Program-made: the position numbers and the translations under genes
The notes under the pieces: model-generated
What the model was told of the DNA's origin: nothing
Databases searched by the model: none
The model's input: the letters and a program-made list of their open reading frames with translations, nothing else
Shown here: positions 11,761 to 21,755 of the stretch, in pieces
Layout: each line of letters opens with the position of its first letter
Position numbering within the stretch: the first letter of the stretch is position 1
Assembly (NCBI GenBank): GCA_017590115.1
Contig: JAGGNK010008337.1
Span: 2,792,912 to 2,856,911 of the forward strand
Direction: 5' to 3'
From: Montifringilla adamsi
Lineage: Eukaryota; Chordata; Aves; Passeriformes; Passeridae
DNA length: 64,000 bases

Positions 11761-13681
11761 AAGAATGTTTAAATTACTGGGCCAAATAGGTTTCTTTTTC
11801 CCTTTTATTTTTGTCTTTTTTCTCTCTCCCCCCATCCATTTTTCTTCCCCCCTGCCTGCTGCACCTATTAAAGTGGTTGGGCAGGAGTCCAACTGGAAGG
11901 AAAGCCTTTAAGTGATTTCAGAAAGGGCTAGTGGAACTTATTTAGGCCTGGGGTCTGCTGTGGTTAATTTTCAGTCTGTGTTTTGTGCTGTCCATTTCCT
12001 CTGAAATACTACCTGGGGTTTAAGGTTCCTCAGCACAGGATGTTAATAGGCCTCTGCAAACATTCAAAAGGCAGCTTTCCCACCACTAACCTTAAAAAGA
12101 TTGTGGCACTGGGCCCAGGGTCAGATTGAATAGATGAAAAAGTATATGCTGTGCTTTTGCTTGCTCCTTGGACCTTTCCCTGTTGGCTTGCCTGACATTT
12201 TCAGTGACTTTTCTTAGTACCTTATTTTCAGCGTGCTTCCTAGAAAATTCTGCTTATTACCTTCTCCTATGCCCCAACAGCATTGCTAACTCAGGCAGCA
12301 CAACAATTTGGACTTTTCCCTTGCTGCTGCTTCTCCTGGCCCCCACGGACCAGCCGGGCCCCTCGGAGGGTCCTCCACACGCCATCACCCAGGGATACCA
12401 GGATGCTCCCTGTGGATCTCTGCTGTGCCTCTCCCAAGGAGAGCAGCTCTGCTGCAAGGCTAAAGCAGAGCTAATGATCAATTATGTGCATCTCTGCTAC
12501 CCTGGCTTTCCTCCCTGCAGCAAGAAACGCAGCCATGGGAGCTCCGGGGTAGGCGTGCCAGGTTTTGGGCACCGGAGCCACGCATTTCCCAATGTTTGGA
12601 TTCTGGTACCAATGTTCTTGCCTTGCTGTGGCACTGCTCAAAAGGAGCTGGAGGGTGCTGCATGCTCCCACATGCTTTAGCACATACACTCTCATTGCAG
12701 CTGAGATGTTAGACAGGCCCAGTGCCAAAAGGTGCCTGGTGTCCCCTGGTGTGAGCTGGCAGCTTCTTGGTTGTACTGGCTGGATGTGCTGCCCTGATGG
12801 GCTCTGTGATAAGGGGCCAGTCCTGCTGGACTTCTTTATGTGGGTGCAGCTCCTCTCAGGAAAGCAGTTGGATGAATTTAACTGGATTTGATTTCAGGGC
12901 TCTCTCGGGTACCATAGGGGGGTTCTTACAAGTGTGTCCTGTCAGACCTTCTGGGACTGAGGAGCAGAGGATGGGTATTTGGGATCACAGGTCTGCTCTG
13001 TGTTGTTACTGTGCCAGATGTGCCCATATGAGTGTGGGAAGAGAAGAAGCAGGTCTTTATTTTATTATTTTTTTTCCTAGAATAGTGGTAGCTCTTCCTT
13101 AATTGACAGGGGAACTAAAGTAGATTTGTGAAGAGCGCCTGGAGACTCCCAGACGTTCCAGGTGATGGCCACAAGCTAGGCCTTGAATCCCAAACAATGG
13201 ACTTACATCCCTACCCAAGCAAGCTGCCCTTCTGGCTCTTTTGACTGGTTCACAGCTGGACTCATTTGCAAGCTCAGTCCCTTCTGGCAGCCCTGGAAAC
13301 CAGAAGTGTTTCAGGTGAAGCAGAATGAGAAGGAGAACCAGGCCAAGGGAAAGACAGTGCGTTATGTGCTCTGTGTGAGCTGGGGTTGGGAAGCATGGAT
13401 ACACTGAATCTGGGATAGGTATGTTGTGAGGATCTGCCCCTTTGTACCCAACAGCACAACTTCCAGGGATTTTTCCTCCAGGAGTGACCTGCAGCACTGT
13501 CCCTCTCTGCAAGAACAGTGGCTGCAAATCCCTGGCTGTCCATGGGCCTGCGTGAGCACCCCGGCGGCGAAGCAACTGATATTGGTCTAAACACATTTGT
13601 GTATCTCTGCCTGACATTTGCTCTGTTAAAAGGTCAGGCTTCTGCAGCACAGACAGGAGCCGTCTTCCTCATTATCACACA
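11761..13681. other. GC-richer interval, no gene recognised
   Basis: Pyrimidine-rich at 11795-11860, then GC-richer filler with several chance open frames up to 183 codons (minus strand, 13099-13650). None shows a domain, signal peptide or recognisable family. The GC-richness lowers the stop-codon frequency and explains the longer frames. Confidence 0.4.
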
Positions 13682-14470
13682 TTACTGCCAATTTCCAGTC
13701 CCAAAGTTTCCAGCGATTTCTGCTGCTGCTCTGGCTGGGGCAGTCCAGCACAAAGCGCCGTGTGCCAGCCTGGAAGCTCTGCCCTGAGCCACACAAACGA
13801 TGCTCAGGGAGAGAACCTGTTTGGGGAAAATTTGTGGAAACCCAGTGAATTTCTTGCTGCAGTAAGTTCCTTGCTTGCAGTGACGAGTTGGGGAAATATG
13901 TGACAAATTTAACTTAGAAATGCAAGTCTGCAGGAAGAAAGGGCTGTTCTGCAAAGAGCCATTCATATTTTTCAGTCTTCCCACAGAAGTGCTGCTCTCA
14001 GTTTCTCTGTAATCTCTGATATTTCCTAATATCAGAGCACAGTGCTGGCAGAGGCAGAACCTGGGGCTAAACTCCAGTCTGTGTTCTTGCTCAGAGGAAG
14101 TGGATTCTGGGATCTCTTTGGCTTTTGAATGTCTAGAGGCCAGGCTCAGAAGCAAATGAGAGGGGGAAAATAAAAGTTGTATTTTTCTTGTTAAACGAAG
14201 GCATTGCTGATGGGAAGACACAGATGCTGAAATAAAAGTGTGTGTGACACTGGAGTTGGGCAGGCTCCTTGGGGGTTCACTGGGGAGGGTTGTTTGCTCT
14301 GTTTTCCACAGCACCCTCCCTCCCACCAACTCAGGAGCAGTAATACGGATCTTTACATACAAAAGGGACTCCAAATGTCCAAGGGTAGCACTGCTGTGGA
14401 GAGAGCAGACATTGTTTTTCCTTTTGGAATTAATCTGGTTCTGCCCAAAGAAGAGGCTCAGGAAAAGCAT
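13682..14470 (-). other. Longest open reading frame, 262 codons, unrecognised
   Basis: The minus-strand frame opens with an ATG at 14470-14468 and runs to 13682; it is also open upstream of that ATG to at least 14539. The predicted product is Ser- and Leu-rich, has a short hydrophobic start (MLFLSLFF) and shows no recognisable domain, repeat or family motif. A perfect DNA inverted repeat lies inside it. This length is somewhat surprising by chance but composition can produce it. I treat it as probably non-coding, or possibly part of an unspliced non-coding transcript. Confidence 0.2.
14014..14037. repeat. Perfect 10-bp inverted repeat, 4-base loop
   Basis: CTCTGATATT pairs perfectly with AATATCAGAG across a TCCT loop. 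It sits inside the longest open frame and could form a small cruciform or RNA hairpin. It is too short to be a microRNA precursor by itself. Confidence 0.9.
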
Positions 14471-15876
14471 TTCCTTGATTGGTAGATGACCTGCCTGGGA
14501 GAGGGATGAGCATCTTGCTGGTCCTGCTCCGAGTCCCACGAGCAGCGTGGATGGCCACTGGCTGACATTCCTGATTTTTCTGCTGACTGTTAATGTGCTG
14601 TGAGGTGGCCACTCAATGGTGGCCTTGGGAGAGGGGATGATAAACTGCTGATTTAGTAATGGAAGAGTTGGGGGAGAGGAAAAGCCTTACTTACTTTGGC
14701 CTTAGACATGGGTGAGACCTGGGGAGTCTTTTACAACAACAAAGTTAAAAGAAAAAATGCCTCACAGCACAGTTTCGGTTTGGTTCTTTTTTTTTTCCAG
14801 TAACAACCATAAAGAAAATATACTTTGCAAGCAAAATATTTTTTTCACATTCTTCCCCTTAGTTTTCATCCTTCATGTGGTGGTGGCAGACCACAGGGCT
14901 GCAGTCAGGGAAGGCAAAGTCCGTGCTGGTATCTGCTCTGAAGATATTCAGATACTACAGATGATGATGTAGCAATTTCTCCAAGAGTGGTGCACCTACC
15001 TGCTATTTAGGTTGGTACCCACTGGAAAAGGATTTCCTTTAGGATTGGCTGCCACAGAAGCAAGGTGAGTCTGGATGCTTTAGCCACATTCCTACCCTAA
15101 TTACCTCTAGTTTTTCCCTCCCTGCCAGCCAGAGAAATGCCTGACCAGGAAAAAGTATCTCACATAATTTCCTTGCTCTTGCATTTTTGTCTTACAGAAA
15201 ATATTATTTGGTCTAATGTTTCTAGGTGCTTGGGGTGTCCCTTTCCCTTGTGCCAGTTTATTTAGGTAAATTCAGTAAAGCAAAAGGGCTGCATTTGAAT
15301 TCATAGCCATTGAAGTTGTGACTGAGGACAGTTGCAATATAACAAGATGAGGATGACCTCCTTTCATCTGCTCTTGCTGCTATGGAAAGTTAGTGCTGGC
15401 TTAAACCCTGGCTGCCATTAATGAAAAATTCCACTATTTTTATTAAATTTCAGAATCATCTCAGCTAGCATGAAAAACAATGATATTGGATTTCTTTTTA
15501 AAATTAACAATGTATGTAACACAGTGAAAAAAGCTGACATTTACTTAGTGCCTGGGAGCAAAGAGACTGCAAGGCAGACGGCGAGCTCCCCTTCATCCTG
15601 CAGCCTGGGAATGTGGGCTGGAGACGTGGGGAGAGGTGGCTCGGGGTGGATCACACAGCCAGGATGAGAGCCAAGAAACACCACTGCTATTGCTACCTTT
15701 CTGCAGTAGGAGAACGTCAGGGTTCACAGGGGAAGGAAAAAAAAAGGTTTATTTTAGCAGCTGGCCTGGATGTCTGCCAAACCGAGAGGGAACTCAGAAG
15801 TGGAGCCCGGGATCTTGGTTCAAGGATGCAGGAGGTGTGAGCTGGGGCTGGACAGTCACCAGCTCTGATCTGTGCC
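14471..15876. other. No gene recognised
   Basis: Mixed-composition filler with no recognisable genes or repeats. An AT-richer part at 15400-15545 is not motif-dense. Several overlapping chance frames at 15600-15900 carry no known protein. Confidence 0.4.
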
Positions 15877-15945
15877 ATGGTCAGGCTGGGAAGGGACCTT
15901 GAACCCCCTTCAGATGTCGAGGGACATTCACTGTCCAACCCTGTG
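15877..15945 (-). mobile_element. Possible degraded CR1 LINE 3' fragment
   Basis: The plus strand reads ATGGTCAGGCTGGGAAGGG ACCTTGAA, then a CCAACCC word. This resembles the antisense of the CR1 3' untranslated end (GG-TTGGAAGGGACCTT-AA, then TCCAACCCC). The match is from memory of the family, about 20 of 27 bases in the best part. The terminal 8-bp microsatellite of CR1 is absent, so this would be an old fragment. A chance match is possible. Confidence 0.4.
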
Positions 15946-17149
15946 CACCATCCCACTTCTTACAGAGCGAGGAGCCAGCCAGAGAGGGGAGCTGATGTTA
16001 CTCTAACTTGACTCGAGATATTTAAGGCACGTTTATTTATGGTTTAAAAGTATGGTGTTAGCATTTTACCTTGGGCTCACTTCAAAATTCACTCTCTTTA
16101 GGAAGTTCCTAGTACAATCAGCAGAATCCCTTATAAAAGTAAAAGCAGGGAGTTGCTTCATACCTGTTTGCAGGCATTGCAGAAGGTGCAGTGTCTAGTA
16201 GAGACCAGCCTATCTCAGGCTGGAAGTGTTATTTGATTAACAGCCTGGGGCAATCTGGAAATGAGCTTGTTCTTGAGGAGAGTCCACAGATCACCAGGAA
16301 CACATTCTTACAGGGCAGTATCCTCACTGTCTTCCTAATTCATTCCTCCCCACTTTATCCAACATGCATTGCTGCTGGATTATTGACTATGTGATTTCCT
16401 TGCTTGATGCCACAATAGAAAAGGCATTACTGTACAAGACAGGGAAATAAAGCAGGGTGTTAGACATGTGGTAATGCTGAGTAGGGCTGGTACAGGGCAT
16501 ACTCCTCCTCCTTTAGGGCTCGGTCCCCCCCTTCCTCTGTGGATGCTTGGAGAGTGCTCTGGACATGGAGAGCAAATGTGGGATGAGAGATCTGGCCAAG
16601 GTCTCCCTCCACCCTTGCTGTGGGGGACTCCTGATCTATCTGCAGGGCACTCATAGCTCAGAAATCTCTCAGTTCCAGTGATGGCAGGCAGGACCAGCCC
16701 TCACAATCCAGGTTATAAACTGATTTACCTGGAGCTGGGAAAACTCATCCCACCTGCAAACACAGACAGGCACTGAGCATCCAAGGGAGGCCGTGCAGGA
16801 AACTCATACTAAGTTCTGTCCCTCATGAAAATACCAGTGCCACAAATCTGCTCTTGGCACTAGAGTGACTCTAAATATCCAAGTCCACCCTGCTTCCCCA
16901 GGTTTTCAGGAGCAGGATCTCACTGTTGTGTTTAAATGCCCTCTTTACAAGGAGTGCTTGGGAGAGGTGCTGAAGATTTCTCCTGTTACCTACCTCAGGT
17001 TTGGTGCACTAAGGACTGTGCAAAGATGCATCAGCACAGACAGACATCCACGTAAAGGGTGCTCTGTCCATCTATACCATCACCTGATCAGTCCTGATCA
17101 GCAGTAGGGAATTATAAATAGCCTAAAAGCAGCTCACCATCATCCTACA
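15946..17149. other. No gene recognised
   Basis: No coding signal is recognised. A duplicated CTGATCAG word occurs at about 17083-17101. The remainder is ordinary filler, with a small AT-rich patch at 16010-16140. Confidence 0.4.
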
Positions 17150-17830
17150 CCACCATGCTAATAAATGTGCATGTTCTTTAAAGGCTTTTTACTCTTAGAA
17201 GAGAAAAAGATATAATAGCTTTTTTTTTTTTTTAATATGTCACATAATTTATTCCAACAAACAGATGTATTTTGTTGTTGCCATTATCATTTGATGAAAT
17301 ACTTTAAAGCTGGTCCAAGGTGGTGCATTTTCAAATATAATGTATACAGTACATCTAGCAGTTAGTGGAATTTGGATGTGCAGCATAGAATGGTCATTAT
17401 TTTTACTGAAAAAAATAAAGGCACTAATTACTTACAGACAAGATACTTAGCACAAACAGATAAGCTTCAAAATGAAAAATTCTCGGTTTATGATAATTAT
17501 GTTCTCTGCTTTGTTTTCAGAGACTGATAATTTGAGGCTTTAAAATCACCAGGAAGCCATTAATTGGAATTCTTCAATAAAAAATAAATTACATAGAAGT
17601 TCATGATGAGTTGTAAAAACACAGAGACTGTATTATGCAGTGAGCGACATTGCTCTACTATTTATAGACATGCAGAGCTATGTAACAGCAAAAACTGTAA
17701 AGAATTTGAGATGTGCAGATAGCAATTATTCACAGATCCCAACGATCTGCAGATATCTCAAATAACTGCTTTTAGCAGATCAGCTATCCAATAAAAGCAG
17801 GGCTTCATTTCCAAGTGGCACTCTTCTGGC
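17150..17830. promoter_or_regulatory. Candidate regulatory element with internal hairpin
   Basis: About 680 bp of AT-rich but complex sequence contains the palindrome ATAATTAT at 17493-17500, the NK-type core TTAATTGG at 17560-17567 and an inverted repeat at 17704-17763. A short poly-T (17220-17233) lies near its left edge. No open frame of note crosses it. It ranks among the best candidates for a deeply conserved enhancer, but conservation cannot be tested here. Confidence 0.5.
17704..17763. repeat. 60-nt inverted repeat, possible RNA hairpin
   Basis: ATTTGAGATGTGCAGAT (17704-17720) pairs with ATCTGCAGATATCTCAAAT (17745-17763) except for a small asymmetric bulge, leaving a 24-base loop. The size and arm length are similar to a short pre-microRNA. 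No known mature microRNA is recognised in either arm. It could equally be a protein-binding dyad within the enhancer. Confidence 0.7.
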
Positions 17831-18939
17831 ATGCTGCTTCTTGTTTTTGACATCCTGTATGACATTATTCTCCTGGAGCTGATCGTCATGAGGAGACGTG
17901 GAAATCCATGTACGGGAGCAGAAACTCCGCTCCACGTGTGTGTTTATCGAGAGGAGCTGAGGGAATTTCTCTTAGAAGGGTTGGTCACTGTGCTCCTTCT
18001 TCCTGTAGCAGGCTGAGATCCTGAAATCCATAGCAGCTGACCAAAAGAAACTGTACTGCTTTTCTTTCTTGCCCCATTTTTCTGCTGTCCCCCTATTTCT
18101 TTGCTTTCACCTGGGACCACATCCTCAGGGATGATCCTGCAAGAGCTGGTGGAGGGGTTCAAGGACTAAGGATCTGCCCGGTGGCACCGAGCACAAAATT
18201 TCTCTTGACTTAGGAAGGAGCCACACCGACCCCTCACTGGAGCTGTGTGAGCAATTTGGGGGTATTTAGAGCTGCTGCAGAGATCTTCTGTCCACCCACA
18301 CCCTTCAAGCACCCACTTCTGTCCTTCTGAACACATGGGGCAGAGCCACCAGGCTTCCTGCACCTTTGGTATCTCCCACGGGGAGACTGGTGCTCCCGCT
18401 TTCCTGAGGGAGATCTGACACCTCCTTGCTATTGTTTGGATGCAGACCTGAGACTCCAGCCACTAATGGGGCTGAGTTAATTGTCTGCCCAGAGGATATA
18501 CAATACTGCAGTATTCCAGCTGTGCTCTTTTCATGGCCACTGACACCCCGGGCTCCTGCAAGGAGCTCTTTAGATAAAGCAAGGAACAAAAGTGATCGCA
18601 GGGATCCTTGACACGTGCCACCTAGCAAAGGAAACAGAGCAGGTTTCAGCTCATTCACCACGGAGCTCAAGGGGATGCACAAAAGAGTGAAGTGGCCTTG
18701 GTAGAGCCTGGTCTAAAGTTACACTTCAGGAAGACAGAGGAAGTGTTTCCTGAGGACCTGATCAAAGGCTCTCTCTCCAGTGCCAGTTTAGTGCCTTCTG
18801 GCCACCTTCATTCACAGGTACCATTCAGGGGCTTGACATGACTCCCAGGCAGGTTTATTCTCACCGTATCCACAAGCACAGAGTTTTAAAACCATCCTTT
18901 TAATATTTTGTAGCTAGAATTCATCAAAAGTATCAGCTG
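17831..18939. other. No gene recognised
   Basis: GC-moderate sequence with chance open frames up to 125 codons on the minus strand (18305-18682), none recognisable. No simple repeat or motif cluster is present. Confidence 0.4.
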
Positions 18940-19345
18940 GTTTATTCCCCCCTCCCTTGTTTGTTTAGAACTGTGTTAATGCAATCACAGGGAAGGCTGG
19001 ACAATGCAAGGGAGACAAGGATAAGGGGAGACAATGGGAAAGAATCTGCAGGGAGGCTGCTACACTGTCAAGACCAAATGGCATCGTGTCAGGAGACAAA
19101 GCCATACAACAAAAATATTGGGTCTCTGCTGCCACTTGAGGAGTATCGTAATTCTTGGAGAACAAAACCTCCCATACATCATCCAAAATCAATTGATAAG
19201 AGATCTCAGAGAGATTAAAAACTCTTCCCTCCCATTCATTAGTAAAGGTGGCTTCTGTCCAAAGCTGATTGTTGGTGTGGGCCAACTATGATAAATGCTC
19301 TCTTACACACCAAAAAGAAACACGTCTTAACGAGCGATCAGCTTG
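18940..19345. promoter_or_regulatory. Candidate regulatory element with paired SOX-type words
   Basis: ACAATGC at 19001 and ACAATGG at 19031-19037 lie 30 bases apart in the same orientation. ATCAATTGAT, a perfect 10-base palindrome, lies at 19188-19197. The block is complex, non-repetitive and lacks a plausible coding frame. Paired ACAAT words fit SOX-dependent enhancers, but these words are short and this is inference. Confidence 0.4.
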
Positions 19346-20450
19346 TGTACATTTTAATTTCCAAATAGCTGTTGAGTCCATCCACAGTTCCCCAGAAGTG
19401 ACAGTGCTTCTCAGAGGCATGCTCCCCTAAGCAACACTTTGCTTTCTTTGTAGGCTCATAGAACTTTCTGATGCCAAGCCAGTCCCATGACCTGATGTCT
19501 GTGCATGACTAATATTGCAACAATGAGCTATTAAATTCTGTTTCCATGTATTGTAAAACGAGAAGTATTCATATGTGGTTAGTGCGTGGCACCTCAGCAT
19601 TTGTGGGATGTGACTGCAGTGACTGGGCACCCACAGCTCCTGATGCTCAGCACCTTTGAGTATCAGGGTGTTTCATTGTGGGAAAAGCCCCTTCCCAACG
19701 GGATGGTTCTGCCTGTTCTCCATGAATTGGTTATGTCCTCTTTCTCCATGTGTGCCCTAGCCTAAAAAATGTCCTTCTGCAAGTCCTGTGCCCCTTTGGG
19801 AGGGCGGGGACCAGGATGTCCCACAGAGCTGCCCCCAGGGCAGCACAGAGGAGGTGACACAGAGCCTGCCTTTGCTTTCCTCCTGCATCCCTGAAGTTCG
19901 CAGCTCAGCACTGAGCCAGTTCTCAGTCCTGGAAGAGCCTGGAGTGTCCCATCCTGTCTCAAACCCCACAGGTCTTCAAGAGCACCGGTGACATTTACCC
20001 TCTGTATCTGAATTATTCTCAGGAGAGTGGTGCTTGGGCCAGTGACAGTGATGCTGCAAAAGGTCACTTGATGGACCTTGATGCCCTGTTTTATTTAGTT
20101 AGTTTATTTGGCTTGCAATGGAGACAGGACATGCTTAATATGTTGGCCACATCACGGGCAGCCAAGCTCCAGTGTCCAGCACCTCCTCGGATTAGAGCAT
20201 TTGTAGGAGGTGTCAGAAGAAATGGAAGGAGTTCAGCATATTTTTTTGTACATCAGAATTTCAAAGGATTTCTGAAATTTAATGAACTCATTTAATAGGC
20301 ATAATTGTCTTGAGTACATGTGAGAAAACTTCTGAAATAGCAGAATTAGGCATGCTCCATTTTGTAGCCTTTCAATGACCTCCAGCAAACGTGTGACCCA
20401 GATATGAGAGCCTCCTGTCCACTTGCATAAACATGATGTTTTAAAAAGGC
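19346..20450. other. No gene recognised
   Basis: No coding signal is recognised. An AT-rich portion at 20220-20350 leads into the poly-G run. No named repeat is visible. Confidence 0.4.
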
Positions 20451-20467
20451 GGGGGGGGGGGGGGGGG
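20451..20467 (+). repeat. Poly-G homopolymer, 17 bases
   Basis: Seventeen consecutive G after GGC. It is the same length as the run at 3058, which is coincidental or reflects a sequencing limit on homopolymer length. True length is uncertain. Confidence 0.95.
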
Positions 20468-20544
20468 CGAATAAAAGAATTGAGCTCTTAATGGCACATG
20501 GACAGAGACATACTGCAACTGCAAAACAAATTCAGCAGCAGAGA

Positions 20545-20645
20545 GAGAGAGAATCGCCTCCAGACTCTGCGTGCCAAAACTCCGCCGCCTCCCGCAAGAC
20601 GGAGGAGCTTGGATGGCCGGGGACCTTTGGTCCCAAGCGCCCTGG
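20545..20645. other. Small CpG-rich patch
   Basis: After a GAGAGAGAGAGA purine run at about 20540-20552 the sequence holds several closely spaced CpGs (CTCCGCCGCCTCCCGCAAGA and neighbours) in a CpG-poor background. It is too small for a standard CpG island. It may mark a regulatory element or simply GC-rich filler. Confidence 0.4.
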
Positions 20646-20889
20646 ATTTCCCTGCACAAAGGCTCAGGTGGTGGCAAGGGGCACCGAGCTGCTTCAGGCC
20701 CAGGAGAAGCTCTGCTTGAATGCTTGAGTGATGTCCACACTGCTGTTTATCCAGGGTGCCCTGGAATGTACAGCACTTTTTTGTTTCCTGGCCTCGACAG
20801 AGGACGTGCAGGGGTGGTAGTGGCCATGCCAGGCACTGAGGAGGTGGCAGCTGCTTGCTCCAGCCCTGCTGCCACTTGCATACCAGTTA

Positions 20890-21320
20890 TGGCACGAACA
20901 AAAGCTATAATTTAAAAAATCGCGTTAATTAACATGCATTTTTAATACATCATTAACTTCCCATCACGTCTTGATCCAGAGGAGCTCTGTGGTTGGGCTC
21001 TGACCGTGGGCTTCTTCGTCCCTACTCACAGAGAGGGATGAGTGGCCATTAGGCCACCACTGTCAGTAAGCAGCCCTGACTGACAGGACTCTGAATTAGC
21101 ACGCACACTTAGAGAAGGGGAGGGCTGCCAGGGGTACCACTGCTGGCCCCGCTCATCGCAGGCTGCAGCTCCAGCATCCCACCTACCCCATCCCCACTGC
21201 GTTCACTGCTGCGAGTAAGGTTTAATTAAAAGCAGGAACCAGCAAAGTGTGGCTGGGTTTTAAAAATTATATGCTGTTAGTTATTAACTGCTACAAATTA
21301 GGTAGATGTTGTTTCAAGGA
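20890..21320. promoter_or_regulatory. Candidate regulatory element with GTTAATTAAC palindrome
   Basis: GTTAATTAAC, a perfect 10-base palindrome resembling an HNF1 site without its spacer, lies at 20924-20933, and TTTAATTAAAA lies near 21222. The intervening sequence keeps several CpGs and has no repeat. Homeodomain-type cores at both ends suggest an enhancer. Function is inferred. Confidence 0.45.
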
Positions 21321-21699
21321 GAGCAATTTCCACAGCCGGCGCTGGTGGAGCGAGTTGGCGTGGGCTATGGCACAACTCTCCAAAGCAGGGATTGCCAGCT
21401 TGCTCAGAAAAGCACTTTTTTGGCCACTTCTTGGGTTTTACGCATGACTGAGATTCAGCATTGTTCATGCTTGCTTGCAGCAATGATACTTCCCTGTCTA
21501 TGAAAACTCATTTTTCATTTTAACAATAATTCCTGGGCAGGAAAAAACACGTCCTGGTTTCTCCACTGAGCCAAGCACTGAAACAGAATATTGGGCCAAA
21601 TTATGCTCTGATTTTGCAACTTTAAAATCTGCCTTTGCAAGTTAGTGCTGAATTTAGTTTGTTCCCCTCAGGCATTTTCCATGCAATAAAAATTGTGTT
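21321..21699. other. No gene recognised
   Basis: Ordinary AT-leaning sequence with no motifs or repeats worth separate mention. Confidence 0.4.
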
Positions 21700-21755
21700 T
21701 CTTTTTCTTTTATTTTTTCCTTTTTTTTTTTTTTTTTTTTCCCCTTTTTCTTGTG
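21700..21755 (+). repeat. T-rich tract with 20-T run
   Basis: Pyrimidine-rich low-complexity sequence with 20 consecutive T at 21721-21740, then CCCC and TTTTT. There is no associated retroelement body. Confidence 0.92.

Noticed and set aside
17383..17395. CATAGAATGGT word resembling the CR1 3' end
   Set aside because: The match is limited to about 11 bases in the middle of a complex AT-rich block, with no following CR1 sequence.
18430..18530. Words such as ACTGCAGTATTCCAG recalling CR1 sequence
   Set aside because: Only isolated words match, with no collinear alignment.
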